NCBI GenBank assembly: GCA_964469155.1
Contig: CAYXXU010000008.1
Span: 1-64,000, forward strand
Length of the DNA: 64,000 nt
Direction of reading: 5' to 3'
DNA from: CAIWKO01 sp964469155
GTDB lineage: Bacteria; Bacteroidota; Bacteroidia; Bacteroidales; CAIWKO01
Part shown: positions 34,073 through 44,417 of the stretch, piece by piece
Layout: the number at the start of each line of letters is the position of its first letter
Numbering within the stretch: the first letter of the stretch is position 1
Translations under genes and position numbers: made by a program
The notes under the pieces: model-generated
Told to the model about the DNA's origin: nothing
The model's database searches: none
The model's input: only the letters and a program-made list of their open reading frames with translations

Positions 34073-35350
34073 ATGTCTGTTCTGCTTCTCAATACCTTAT
34101 ATCTTGATTCAACAACATTTGAGTTAATTCCTTGTCATATCTTTGTGGAAGAAGGTCACAAAGGCAGAGTTGTATTGCATTCCCTTCAGGGCACCGACAC
34201 CCCTGGTGCAGATACATTGCTTGATTGTAATCGTAAGATAGTGACACGGTCATTTGGTTGCGGACATCATCATGTATATTCTGCCCTGGCAACAGGAATG
34301 GGTGCACCTAAAAAGATTCCCGTTAATTTCGAAGAAACCCTGAAATATATATGGTGGACACTGGATGTTTGCCTCGATGCCGAAATGATAGAAGCCAGCG
34401 CATTGGCAACAGCCATAGCCTGTGCAAAGAACGGTGTAACCTTTGTGATAGACCATCACTCCTCCCCTTCGCATATAAAGGGTTCATTGGATATTATTGC
34501 CAGGGCTTTCGACAAGGTAGGCATATCACATTTGCTATGCTACGAGATTACCGACAGGAATGGAAAAGAAGCTGCACAACAAGCCCTTGATGAAACCGGT
34601 GAATATTTGTCAAAACAACAGGGTCTGGTAGGCTTACATGCCTCTTTCACGGTTGCTGACCAAACACTGGCAAAGTCTGCCGAGCTGGTTAAGAAATACA
34701 ACACAGGTATTCACATTCATGTAGCCGAAGATACCATTGATGAAAACGACTCGCATCAGAAATACAATAAAAGCGTGGTGAAAAGATTATCTGATTTTGG
34801 GTTACTCCAATCATCCAAAACTATTCTGAGCCATTGTCTGCATATCAGCGATGCCGAAAGGGAACTGGTACAGCATTCAGATGTCTGGATAGCACAGAAT
34901 ACCGACAGCAATCTGAATAACAAAGTAGGTTTCTTTAATTCCAATAAAATTGGCAAAAATGTAATGCTGGGTACCGACGGCATGCACAGCGATATGCTGA
35001 AGAGCGCCAAAACCAGTTTCTTCGTTGGTCAGAATTTCGATGCAATTGATTATGGAGAAACCTACAGGCGTTTTCGAAATATTCATCGCTATGTGGCTGA
35101 AAACAATTTTACAGGTGATGGAGATAACAACCTGGTGGTGTTGGATTACAACCCAGCCACATCGATCAATTCAAGTAACTTTTTGGGTCATTTTATTTTT
35201 AACCTCGAATCGAAACATGTACAGCATGTGATATCAAACGGAAAACTTATTGTTAATGACCGCAAAGTAACCACTGTGAACGAGGACGATATTTTAGCCC
35301 AAAGCAAAAAGTTAAGCATAAAACTCTGGGATAAAATGAAAACTATTTAA
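34073..35350 (+). CDS. SsnA-like amidohydrolase
   Basis: 425 aa amidohydrolase-superfamily enzyme. Metal motif GCGHHHVYSALATGMG stands where SsnA and guanine/cytosine deaminase relatives have H-x-H; further ligands fit GIHIHVAED, LSHCLHIS and GTDGMHSDM. The pattern is closest to the putative aminohydrolase SsnA found in purine-degradation loci. The N-terminal strand region before the HxH is short, and the protein begins LLLNTLYLDSTTFELI. Three bp separate it from the dihydropyrimidinase-like gene, so they form an operon for nucleobase or hydantoin-like ring opening. Confidence 0.75.
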   Translation: MSVLLLNTLYLDSTTFELIPCHIFVEEGHKGRVVLHSLQGTDTPGADTLLDCNRKIVTRSFGCGHHHVYSALATGMGAPKKIPVNFEETLKYIWWTLDVCLDAEMIEASALATAIACAKNGVTFVIDHHSSPSHIKGSLDIIARAFDKVGISHLLCYEITDRNGKEAAQQALDETGEYLSKQQGLVGLHASFTVADQTLAKSAELVKKYNTGIHIHVAEDTIDENDSHQKYNKSVVKRLSDFGLLQSSKTILSHCLHISDAERELVQHSDVWIAQNTDSNLNNKVGFFNSNKIGKNVMLGTDGMHSDMLKSAKTSFFVGQNFDAIDYGETYRRFRNIHRYVAENNFTGDGDNNLVVLDYNPATSINSSNFLGHFIFNLESKHVQHVISNGKLIVNDRKVTTVNEDDILAQSKKLSIKLWDKMKTI

Positions 35351-35353
35351 GTT

Positions 35354-36715
35354 ATGCTCCTGATCAAAAACTCTCATATTGTCAATGCCGGACAAACACT
35401 GAAATCAGATATCCTGATCGATAATGGTAAGATAGTTGAGATTGCTGAAAATATTATTGCAACGACCTTCGATAAAAGAGTTATTGATGCAAAAGGCCTG
35501 ATCGCTTTTCCGGGAGGAATAGATCCACATGTGCATCTGGCATTACCCACTCCGGCAGGCAACTCATCTGACGATTTTTATTCCGGGAGTATCGCTGCTT
35601 TATCGGGCGGCACCACCACCATAATTGATTTCGTGACTCCCAACCCCGGACAATCTTTGACTGAAGCTTATAAAATTCGCAAACAGGTTGCTGGAAACTC
35701 CCTGATTGATTATCGCTTCCACATGGGAATATCAGGGTATAATAGTAATACACCCCGCGATATTATTCAGTGTATTTATGAAGAAGGAATAACTTCTTTT
35801 AAAGTTTACCTGGCATATAAAAATACCATAGGGATTGACTATACTGCATTGGAAAAGATCATGAAGATAATGGCTGCCAACAATGTATTGTTGATGATAC
35901 ATTGCGAAGACGGCGATAAAATTAATGAACTGCAAAACGAATTTATTTCAAAAGGCTTAACTACTCCTCTCTACCATGAACTTTCCAGACCTGAAAAAGT
36001 TGAATCGGATGCAGTAGCCAAAGTACTGGAACTTGCAGAATCTACAAAATGCAAGACCTATCTGGTTCATATCTCGGCAAAAGATTCCATTGCACAAATT
36101 GCAGATTATAAAAAAACATCAGAAATTTTTGCAGAAACCTGCCCACAGTATTTAATTCTCGATAAAGATAATTACAACCAACCCCTGCCCGATTCATTGA
36201 AATATGTGATCAGCCCGCCGCTCAGAGATATGGAGAGCAGGAATACCTTATGGGAAAATATTACCAAAGGAACTGTGGATGTGATCTCGACCGACCATTG
36301 TCCCTTTAATACTTTCGGACAAAAAGATATTGGTTTCAACAACTTTTCCGAGATACCCAACGGTGCAGGTGGCATTGAATACCGCATGCCACTTCTATAT
36401 ACTTATGGTGTTCTGCAAAACCGCATATCCTTACAACGATTTGTTGAACTTACCTCTGCCAATGCAGCCAGAATATTCGGTTTATATCCCCAAAAAGGAG
36501 TCATTGCAGTAGGTGCCGATGCAGATATTGTCCTTTGGGATCCATATATCGAAAGCACCATTGAGAATACTACCCAGTTTCAGCAATGCGACTCTAATAT
36601 CTATGATGGAATAAAAGTTAAAGGCGGGCCTGCCTATGTGATCTGTAATGGGATTATTGCTTTCAAAGATGGCAATATCCAAAATATAGATCTTCGGGGC
36701 AGACTATTGCACTAA
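35354..36715 (+). CDS. Dihydropyrimidinase / D-hydantoinase-family enzyme
   Basis: 453 aa. All metal-site motifs are present: GGIDPHVHLALP (H-x-H), TSFKVYLAYKN (carbamylated Lys), LMIHCEDGD, TYLVHISAKDS and VISTDHCPF (Asp). Substrate loop SPPLRDMESR and the GAGGIEYRMPLLYTYGV region fit HydA/HyuA enzymes, which open cyclic ureides such as dihydropyrimidines. It overlaps functionally with the adjacent SsnA-like gene; no xanthine dehydrogenase or transporter is visible nearby, unlike in the E. coli ssnA/hyuA region. Confidence 0.85.
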   Translation: MLLIKNSHIVNAGQTLKSDILIDNGKIVEIAENIIATTFDKRVIDAKGLIAFPGGIDPHVHLALPTPAGNSSDDFYSGSIAALSGGTTTIIDFVTPNPGQSLTEAYKIRKQVAGNSLIDYRFHMGISGYNSNTPRDIIQCIYEEGITSFKVYLAYKNTIGIDYTALEKIMKIMAANNVLLMIHCEDGDKINELQNEFISKGLTTPLYHELSRPEKVESDAVAKVLELAESTKCKTYLVHISAKDSIAQIADYKKTSEIFAETCPQYLILDKDNYNQPLPDSLKYVISPPLRDMESRNTLWENITKGTVDVISTDHCPFNTFGQKDIGFNNFSEIPNGAGGIEYRMPLLYTYGVLQNRISLQRFVELTSANAARIFGLYPQKGVIAVGADADIVLWDPYIESTIENTTQFQQCDSNIYDGIKVKGGPAYVICNGIIAFKDGNIQNIDLRGRLLH

Positions 36716-36801
36716 GCTTCCTTTTTTTGATATTTTTTTTCGAAAACTTTATGGAATTTTTCGGATATTGCATCTTAGAAAACACTCATTAATAAAATCA
36801 A

Positions 36802-39800
36802 ATGAAAACCTTAAAAATCCTTTCTCTGGTTATTTTCATAACCGTAACAGCTATTGCTGTTAAATCGATAGTTCCGGCCTTTCAGCATCGCACTGCCATC
36901 AGCGAAATGGTGTCGCTGAATGATGATTATAAAAAGTTATGGGCAAAAGCCGATTCTCTGGTTGCTAAAGGGCTAACACGCTCCGCCATAGAGGTGGTTC
37001 AGGTGATCTATACCAAAGCTAAAAACGAAAGCAATACCGGCAACTTTGTGAAAGCGGTAACCTACAAACTCAGGCTTGAATCGTACATAAGCGAAGATGA
37101 TTATGTGAAAGAAATCAACGATCTGAGCCAGGAAGCCGGGGAGGCAAAATTCCCGGTAAAGCCTGTGATGTATTCGATGATTGCGGAAGTTTATTGGAAA
37201 TATTATCAGACCAACCGTTATAAATTCCTGAATCGCACCGAAACAGTCAACTTTGTCCCGGAAGACATCAGAACCTGGGATCTGAGAAAGATTATAGAAC
37301 AGGTGATCAGGAATTACCAGCTTTCACTTACAGATGTGGAAAATCTTAAAAAGACCTCTATCAATGTCTATGATGCCATCCTGGTGAAACAATCGGCCAA
37401 TTCGGCTGATTACCGCCCTACTCTTTATGATTTTCTGGCACATCGTGCTGTTGATTTCTTTATGAATGAAGAACCCGGCCTGGTTTCGCCGGCCAATGGT
37501 TTTGAAATAAGCGATGCTTCGTATTTCGACCCATTCGACAAATTCGTCAACAATAAAATCACCACCGAAGACACTTATAATCTGAAGTATTATGCGACCC
37601 TCATTCTGCAGGATCTGATACGTTTTCATAAAGATGATACCAATCCCCAGGTTTTGATTGACAACGATCTGAAACGTCTGAAATTTGTCAGGCAGAAATC
37701 TGTTCATCCCGATAAGGACACTTTGTATATGCAGGCCCTTGAAAACCTGCAAAAGAAATTCATGACCTTCCCGGCCTCCACCGAGGTAATTTACGAAATT
37801 GCCAACTATTATTATAACCAGGGCAATAACTGGACAACTTCAAACAATGAAAGCGACCGCTGGAAACTGAAAAAAGCCTATGAGATTTGCAGTATGGCCA
37901 TCGATAAATTCCCCGATGCTTATGGTTCGGGCAATTGTAAGTACCTGCATTCAAAAATTACAGAGAAATCATTGTCGCTTATTTCGGAAGAGGTCAATCA
38001 GCCCAATAAACCTTTCAGGGGACTGGTCAATTACCGAAACCTGAAAAATGTCTATGTCCGTATTGCTAAGATCAGTTATGAATGGAACGACAAGCTGAAT
38101 GAAGACTATTACTATGATGAAAAAATAGTGAAACAATACCTCAAACAACCTGTCACCAAAGAATTCACGGTTAACCTTACCGATCCTATGGATTATCAGT
38201 CTCATTCTTCTGAAATAAAGATACCTGAACTGGAAGCGGGTTTTTATGTGATATTGCTGGGAACTGATAAAACGTTTTCGTATACCAATAATGCCGTTTG
38301 TTATTCCACCTTCTGGGTTTCGAATCTGGCTTACCTGAAACGTACTTTAACCAACGGCAGCGTTCAGTTTGTTGTAACCGACCGCAACAGTGGAACCCCG
38401 TTAAAAGGTGTCGGGGCGCAAATATACAACCAGATGTATAATTATGTCAGCCGGAAATACGAGTTCAATAAAGGGCAATATTGCATCAGCGATGAAAACG
38501 GAATGTTCACTACCATTCCGCAGGGCAACAACTATTACACCTATTTTGCCGAACTTAATTACAGCAGGGATCAACTTAAAACAGAAAACTTTTATCAATA
38601 CCACTCATCTGATTATACCAACCGGAAATACCTGAAAACAATCTATTTTGCCGACAGGGCCATCTATCGTCCGGGGCAAACCATATATTTTAAAGGTATA
38701 ATGCTTGAGATAGAAGGTACTACCACAGAGATCAAGCCGGGCACTGAAACCACGGTTATTTTGTATGATGTGAATTACCAAAAAGTATCGGAACAGAAAC
38801 TTATGAGCAACGAATACGGCACCTTCAGCGGGAATTTTGTGATACCTCAGGGGCTGCTGAACGGGCAGATGCACATAGGCGATTCGTGGGGCAATCTTTT
38901 CTTTTCGGTTGAAGAATACAAGCGTCCGAAATTTGAAGTGGGCTTCGATCCCATGAAAGGAACCTATAAACTGGGCGAAAAGGTTACTGTTAAGGGCACT
39001 GCCAAAGCCTATGCCGGATCGAACATCGATCATGCACAGGTGAAATACCGGGTGGTGCGCACAGCTTCCTTCCCTTACTGGTGGTATTATTGGTATGGCT
39101 ATTATCCTTCCTCACCCAAAATGGAAATCACCAACGGAACCACCACCACGAATGAGATGGGTGAGTTCAATATCGATTTCATAGCCATACCCGACCTGAA
39201 AGTCAGCAAGAAATCAAATCCAACTTTCAATTACCAGGTGATAGCCGATGTTACCGATCAGAACGGCGAGACTCAATCGGATCAAACCAATATCAGTGTA
39301 GCTTACCAGGCATTGCAGGTGGCGGTGAATTTGCCGGGCGAAATAGAAAAGGGCAATACCGAAAAATTCCAGATAGCGACCACCAACCTGAGCGGAAACT
39401 ACGAATATGCCAAAGGGAAAATTGTGGTTTCGCGATTGAAACAACCCGAGAAACTGTTCCGTAGCCGTTTGTGGAAAAAACCCGATATGCCTTTGATCTC
39501 AAAAGAGGATTATTACAACTGGTTCCCTTATGATTTGTACGACGATGAAAATAATTCATCGAAATGGGCCAAAGAATCCGAGGTGCTCAACCTGAATTTC
39601 GATACGCAAAAAGATTCACTGCTTGCCTTGAAGAATTTGGCAAGCTGGCCTTCGGGACAATATTTGCTGGAAATATCATCGGTCGATAAATACGGCGAAA
39701 AGGTACAGTCATTTTCATATTTCACGGTTTATAGCAATACCGATAAAACCATTCCCGTAAATGATTTCGATTGGTTCTCGACACTTAAAAGCAAAGGCGA

Positions 39801-42800
39801 ACCGGGCGAAGAAGCCGCTTTCCTGATAGGTACTCGTATGCAAAATGTAAGTGTGTTGATGGAAGTGGAGGTCAAAAATAAGATCACAGAGAAGCAATGG
39901 ATAAAATTAAACAATGAACTCAGGAAGATTACCATTCCTATTAAGGAAGAATACCGGGGCAATTTTGCCGTGCATTTCACCTTTGTTAGTATGGGCAGGG
40001 TTTATAAACATGATGTAACCGTTGAGGTTCCCTATACCAACAAAGAACTCGACATCAGTTTCGAAACCTTCCGCAATAAGCTGTTGCCGGGACAGACCGA
40101 AGAATGGAAAGTAAAGATAAAAGGCAAGAACGGCGAAAAAGTAGCTGCCGAGATGCTGGCTGCCATGTACGATGCTTCGCTCGATGCTTTTCGCAGCAAT
40201 TCGTGGCTTATGGATCTGTATGCACATTACTATATGCAGCGCAGTTGGGAAAGCTATAGCGGGTTTTCGACCAATACTTCCCAGATATATTCGGTTTCGT
40301 GGAATCCCTATTTTTATATGAACTACCGTACCTACGACTACCTGAACTGGTTCGGTTACGACCATTATAATTACAGGTATAGTTACAACGGCGATTATGG
40401 CGGATACGATTATTATGACGGCGATGAACGCAATTATGATTTTAAAGCCAATGCTCAGACCGTACTTAATGAATCGGTGGTGGCAACCGGAAAGTCGGCA
40501 GGCAGGGCCGGTGCGAAAAAGGATGCCGAAGAATCAGAAGGATGGGCCGATAATGGTATGTTAGGCGGACAGTTAGATGATGTAACCGCTGCACAGTCGG
40601 TAACAAAGAAAACTGAAAAAGATAAGGCTAAGGGTGGCAAAGACGGACAGGGAGGCGAAGGCATTGATTTCGGAGCTGTAAAAACCCGCAGCAATTTTGC
40701 CGAAACAGCTTTCTTCTACCCCCACCTGATGACCAACGAAAACGGCGAGATCGTGATCTCGTTCGCGGTTCCCGAAGCCTTGACCAAATGGAAATTCATG
40801 GGGCTTGCCCATACCAAAGACCTGAAATATTCCCAGATACAAAGAGAAATCGTCACCCAGAAAGACCTGATGGTGATGCCCAATGCCCCCCGCTTTTTCC
40901 GCGAAGGCGATATGATAGTATTCTCTTCGAAGATTACCAACCTTTCGGGCGATTCTATCAACGGACAGGCCACACTGATGTTGTTCAATGCCGAAACACA
41001 GCAACCCATTGATGTGCTGTTGAAAAATACCGACCAGGTGAAATGCTTCGGCATACAAAAGGGACAAAGCACCGCCCTGGAATGGACATTGCATATTCCC
41101 GAAGGCATAGGCGCCATTACGTATAAGGTGGTTGCCAAAGCCGGTAACTTTTCTGATGGTGAAGAAAATGTGGTGCCTGTGCTCACCAACCGTATGCTGG
41201 TAACTGAAACCCTGCCCCTGCCCATTCGCGGCAACCAGGTGAAGAATTTCAACTTCCAGAAGCTTATAGATGCCTACAAATCAAACACACTGAAAAACTA
41301 TAAGCTTACGCTGGAATTCACCGGCAACCCCTCGTGGTATGCCGTGCAGGCCCTGCCCTACCTGATAGAATATCCTTACGAATGCACAGAACAAATCTTC
41401 AGCCGCTTCTATGCCAACAGCATTGCCACTTACATTGTGAACTCCAATCCCAAGATCAAAGAGGTTTTCGAAAGCTGGAAAACCCAAACTCCAGATGCTT
41501 TGTTATCCAATCTGGAAAAGAATCAGGACCTGAAATCCCTGATGCTGCAGGAAACTCCCTGGGTGCTGGATGCCAAAAGCGAATCACAGTCGAAACGCAA
41601 CATAGGCGTGCTGCTCGAGACCAAACGCATGCAACAGGAAATAGACAAGGCTTTGCGTAAACTGGAAAAACTGCAGGTGTCGAACGGTGGCTGGACCTGG
41701 TTTGCAGGCATGCCCGACGATCGCTACATTACACAATATATCATTACGGGTTTCTGTCATTTGGACAAACTGGGTGTGCGCGATGTGCGCGATCAACAAA
41801 AGGTATGGAACATGGTGAAACGTGGTTCGCGCTATCTCGACGACCGCATTCAGGAAGATTACGAATGGCTGTTGCGCTATTATCCCGACAAGATGCACGA
41901 AAACCATATAGGTGGTCTGCAAATTCAATATCTGTATGCCCGCAGCTATTTCTATAAAGATATTTCGGTAGAAGCTAAAAACAAAAAAGCTTTCGATTAC
42001 TACATGGGACAGGCTAAGAAATACTGGCTGCCGCAAAACCGCTACCTGCAAGGCATGATAGCTTTGGCGCTGAATCGTCTGGGCGATAAGGTCACCCCTG
42101 CCGACATCATCAAATCGCTGAAGGAAAATGCCATTTTCAACGAAGAAATGGGTATGTACTGGAAAGATATGAGCGGCGGATATTATTGGTACCAGGCACC
42201 CATCGAGACACAGGCCCTGCTGATAGAGTGTTTCGACGAGGTGGCAAACGACCGGAAATCCGTTGAAGAAATGAAAATCTGGCTGCTGAAGCAAAAGCAA
42301 ACCCAAAACTGGAAAACCACCAAGGCAACCGCCGAGGCCTGCTATGCTTTGCTGCTGCGCGGCACCGACTGGCTGGCCAACGATCCCGAAGTAAGTGTTA
42401 CCCTGGGTTCACTGGTGGTCGATCCGAAGAAACTGCCCGATGTGAAACAGCAAGCCGGAACCGGTTATTTCCGTACCTCGTGGCTCGAAGAAGCTATTAA
42501 ACCCGAAATGGGCAACATTACCGTCAGCAAGAAATCGGAAGGTGTGGCCTGGGGAGCTTTGTACTGGCAGTATTTCGAACAATTAGACAAGATCACCCCT
42601 GCCGAAACGCCTCTGAAGATAGTGAAACAACTGTTTGTGGAACGCCCTTCTAACCATGGCCCGGTGATTGAACCCATCACGGCCGATACCAAACTGAAAG
42701 TGGGCGATAAAATTAAGGTGCGCATCGAACTGCGCGTGGACCGCGAAATGGAGTACATCCACATGAAAGATATGCGCGCTTCGGGCTTCGAGCCTATCAA

Positions 42801-43032
42801 TGTGATATCGCAATACAAATACCAGGGAGGCCTGGGATATTACGAAAGCACGGGCGATGCCGCCACCAATTTCTTTATCTCCCGTTTGCCGAAAGGAACT
42901 TTTGTGTTCGAGTATCCGTTGCGCGTGGCCCAGAAAGGCGATTTCTCCAATGGCATCACCTCTATTCAGTGCATGTATGCACCGGAGTTTTCGGCCCACT
43001 CGGAAGGCGTGAGGGTGAAAGTAGGGATTTAG
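36802..43032 (+). CDS. Alpha-2-macroglobulin family protein
   Basis: 2076 aa with N-terminal signal/anchor (ILSLVIFITVTAIAVKSIVP). An N-terminal helical region (about 40-400) is followed by MG2-type domains (YLKTIYFADRAIYRPGQTIYF, about 610; FFSVEEYKRPKFEVGF, about 700), a bait-like region, and the A2M domain (KTRSNFAETAFFYPHL... about 1295; WKFMGLAHTKDLKYSQ). The thioester position reads YPYECTEQ with Cys1528 and Gln1531, so a C-x-E-Q thioester could still form. The helical thioester domain continues to about 1860 and a receptor-binding-like end follows. A Tyr/Gly-rich insert (about 1165-1215) and a Lys/Gly stretch precede the A2M domain. Bacterial homologs trap proteases in the periplasm or at the outer membrane. 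Confidence 0.92.
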   Translation: MKTLKILSLVIFITVTAIAVKSIVPAFQHRTAISEMVSLNDDYKKLWAKADSLVAKGLTRSAIEVVQVIYTKAKNESNTGNFVKAVTYKLRLESYISEDDYVKEINDLSQEAGEAKFPVKPVMYSMIAEVYWKYYQTNRYKFLNRTETVNFVPEDIRTWDLRKIIEQVIRNYQLSLTDVENLKKTSINVYDAILVKQSANSADYRPTLYDFLAHRAVDFFMNEEPGLVSPANGFEISDASYFDPFDKFVNNKITTEDTYNLKYYATLILQDLIRFHKDDTNPQVLIDNDLKRLKFVRQKSVHPDKDTLYMQALENLQKKFMTFPASTEVIYEIANYYYNQGNNWTTSNNESDRWKLKKAYEICSMAIDKFPDAYGSGNCKYLHSKITEKSLSLISEEVNQPNKPFRGLVNYRNLKNVYVRIAKISYEWNDKLNEDYYYDEKIVKQYLKQPVTKEFTVNLTDPMDYQSHSSEIKIPELEAGFYVILLGTDKTFSYTNNAVCYSTFWVSNLAYLKRTLTNGSVQFVVTDRNSGTPLKGVGAQIYNQMYNYVSRKYEFNKGQYCISDENGMFTTIPQGNNYYTYFAELNYSRDQLKTENFYQYHSSDYTNRKYLKTIYFADRAIYRPGQTIYFKGIMLEIEGTTTEIKPGTETTVILYDVNYQKVSEQKLMSNEYGTFSGNFVIPQGLLNGQMHIGDSWGNLFFSVEEYKRPKFEVGFDPMKGTYKLGEKVTVKGTAKAYAGSNIDHAQVKYRVVRTASFPYWWYYWYGYYPSSPKMEITNGTTTTNEMGEFNIDFIAIPDLKVSKKSNPTFNYQVIADVTDQNGETQSDQTNISVAYQALQVAVNLPGEIEKGNTEKFQIATTNLSGNYEYAKGKIVVSRLKQPEKLFRSRLWKKPDMPLISKEDYYNWFPYDLYDDENNSSKWAKESEVLNLNFDTQKDSLLALKNLASWPSGQYLLEISSVDKYGEKVQSFSYFTVYSNTDKTIPVNDFDWFSTLKSKGEPGEEAAFLIGTRMQNVSVLMEVEVKNKITEKQWIKLNNELRKITIPIKEEYRGNFAVHFTFVSMGRVYKHDVTVEVPYTNKELDISFETFRNKLLPGQTEEWKVKIKGKNGEKVAAEMLAAMYDASLDAFRSNSWLMDLYAHYYMQRSWESYSGFSTNTSQIYSVSWNPYFYMNYRTYDYLNWFGYDHYNYRYSYNGDYGGYDYYDGDERNYDFKANAQTVLNESVVATGKSAGRAGAKKDAEESEGWADNGMLGGQLDDVTAAQSVTKKTEKDKAKGGKDGQGGEGIDFGAVKTRSNFAETAFFYPHLMTNENGEIVISFAVPEALTKWKFMGLAHTKDLKYSQIQREIVTQKDLMVMPNAPRFFREGDMIVFSSKITNLSGDSINGQATLMLFNAETQQPIDVLLKNTDQVKCFGIQKGQSTALEWTLHIPEGIGAITYKVVAKAGNFSDGEENVVPVLTNRMLVTETLPLPIRGNQVKNFNFQKLIDAYKSNTLKNYKLTLEFTGNPSWYAVQALPYLIEYPYECTEQIFSRFYANSIATYIVNSNPKIKEVFESWKTQTPDALLSNLEKNQDLKSLMLQETPWVLDAKSESQSKRNIGVLLETKRMQQEIDKALRKLEKLQVSNGGWTWFAGMPDDRYITQYIITGFCHLDKLGVRDVRDQQKVWNMVKRGSRYLDDRIQEDYEWLLRYYPDKMHENHIGGLQIQYLYARSYFYKDISVEAKNKKAFDYYMGQAKKYWLPQNRYLQGMIALALNRLGDKVTPADIIKSLKENAIFNEEMGMYWKDMSGGYYWYQAPIETQALLIECFDEVANDRKSVEEMKIWLLKQKQTQNWKTTKATAEACYALLLRGTDWLANDPEVSVTLGSLVVDPKKLPDVKQQAGTGYFRTSWLEEAIKPEMGNITVSKKSEGVAWGALYWQYFEQLDKITPAETPLKIVKQLFVERPSNHGPVIEPITADTKLKVGDKIKVRIELRVDREMEYIHMKDMRASGFEPINVISQYKYQGGLGYYESTGDAATNFFISRLPKGTFVFEYPLRVAQKGDFSNGITSIQCMYAPEFSAHSEGVRVKVGI

Positions 43033-43118
43033 TTTGTTGACTTTTAGGAAAAGCAGTCACAGTTTCAAAGATTGCGCATAATTGAAAATATTGACAAAGA
43101 TTGTTCATTGAAAGCAAT

Positions 43119-43385
43119 CCGAAACAATTCCGGCTGCTTTTCTGAATACCGGAAATTTTCCGAGGCCTATAAAACTGAGCCGGTATACCTCCGGAAATTT
43201 TCCGAAGCATATAAAGCTGAGCCGGTATACCTCCGGAAATTTTCCGATGCCTATAAAACTGAGCCGGTATTCCTCCGGAAATTTTCTGAGGCCTATAAAA
43301 CTGAGTCGGTATTCTTTCGGAAATTTTCCGAAGCATATAAAACTGAGTTGGTATACCTCCGGAAATTTTCCGATGCCTATCGACC
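43119..43385. repeat. 42-bp phased intergenic array 3
   Basis: Units start at 43149, 43191, 43233, 43275, 43317 and 43359 (42 bp each, last one partial), with a shortened first copy at 43119. Each unit contains an inverted repeat CGGAAATTTTCCG and most contain the palindrome GGTATACC. The period is twice that of arrays 1 and 2. It lies between the macroglobulin and the unknown gene at 43627. Frames on both strands are open across it, as expected for a period divisible by three. Confidence 0.9.
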
Positions 43386-43590
43386 CCGAAAAATCAAGAA
43401 ATTAATAGTTTTGAAAAGCTAATCCAAAACGTTTTTTTTTCCTGCATCTTTCTTCGATTCTGCTTTCTTCGAGTCCTCCATGGCAGATATGCTTGAACCG
43501 TACTGAAAAAATTACGCCCCACTTAACATTGCCTGCAATGCATCTGAACTTTTAGTCGCCCGGCTTAATCCGCATCTCCATAAAATATTT

Positions 43591-43598
43591 TATATTTG
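43591..43598 (+). promoter_or_regulatory. -7 box for the 43627 gene
   Basis: TATATTTG, a perfect TAnnTTTG match, 28 nt before the ATG at 43627. Confidence 0.5.
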
Positions 43599-43626
43599 AG
43601 GAAAATTTAAAAACACTTCATCGGCT

Positions 43627-44241
43627 ATGATGGTTCCCGGCATGACATTGGAAGAGATCAAAAAAGAGGTTGCTAAGGATTTTGCGATTCTGTATCGTAA
43701 GATGGGCTATGTTACCGAAGAAATGCATAAGAAATGGAGGCGGGAAAAAAAACCGGATGGCTATGCGGAATTCTTCAATTATACCTCAAAATATAAGAAT
43801 CACTGGATCTATCGTTTGCAGAGCTTTAAAAAATACTGTGCTGCTTCGGCCATGCTTCTTTACTATAATGGCAAGGGCCATGCCGCTATTTCGGTTTCAA
43901 AGGATATAAGCATTATTTATCATACAGGACATTTCTTTCTGCGCTACAACGAAAGACGCAATTTGCAGCTTAAAACACTTGAGGATATTGTCCGTGCCTA
44001 TATGAACGAGAATTTCGATATCGAATACCTGGATCTGGAGAAAATTTCAGACAAGGTAACCCATATATTTGGTGAAATTGATTCGGGGGTGGTTTTGGGA
44101 AGCTTTCACCGCCGGCTTGATTTTCTGAGATTGAACACCTACCTGCCGCATCATATGCTAAGCAGGAACCAGAACCAGCGCCTTGCTGAACTCAAGGCCA
44201 CCATGAATGAATCTGATTTCGATGCCGATTCACTGATCTGA
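43627..44241 (+). CDS. Protein of unknown function downstream of array 3
   Basis: 204 aa (or 203 from the second ATG), cytosolic, basic. It contains KKEVAKDFAILYRKMGYVT, a Tyr/Lys-rich segment (FNYTSKYKNHWIYRLQSFKK), then SIIYHTGHFFLRYNERRNLQ and a C-terminal RLAELKATMNESDFD. The central KGHAAISVSKDISIIYHTGH looks like paired strands. No family recognised and no catalytic motif evident. Own promoter; the next gene is 176 bp away. It is one of three unrecognised genes that directly follow a phased array. Confidence 0.8.
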   Translation: MMVPGMTLEEIKKEVAKDFAILYRKMGYVTEEMHKKWRREKKPDGYAEFFNYTSKYKNHWIYRLQSFKKYCAASAMLLYYNGKGHAAISVSKDISIIYHTGHFFLRYNERRNLQLKTLEDIVRAYMNENFDIEYLDLEKISDKVTHIFGEIDSGVVLGSFHRRLDFLRLNTYLPHHMLSRNQNQRLAELKATMNESDFDADSLI

Positions 44242-44417
44242 GCAGGCATCTCCCTTTGTCCGGAATTCCAACCTCCATCATCTTTTTTTTTTCAGGCTCA
44301 TACCTGCATCCTCCCCATTAAAATAAAATTCACCCTCCCCAATACTGATTTTACTCATTTTTTTTATAATTTAGCACCTCATAATCAAATTATTTATCAA
44401 ACAAAACCCAAAACATT

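Noticed and set aside
40573..41252. Antisense open frames of 170-180 codons inside the macroglobulin gene
   Set aside because: Shadows of a GC-richer, well-supported coding region; no independent motifs.
42962..43422. Open frames on both strands across array 3
   Set aside because: Same reasoning; peptides with a 14-residue period on both strands, and one frame overlaps the macroglobulin end.
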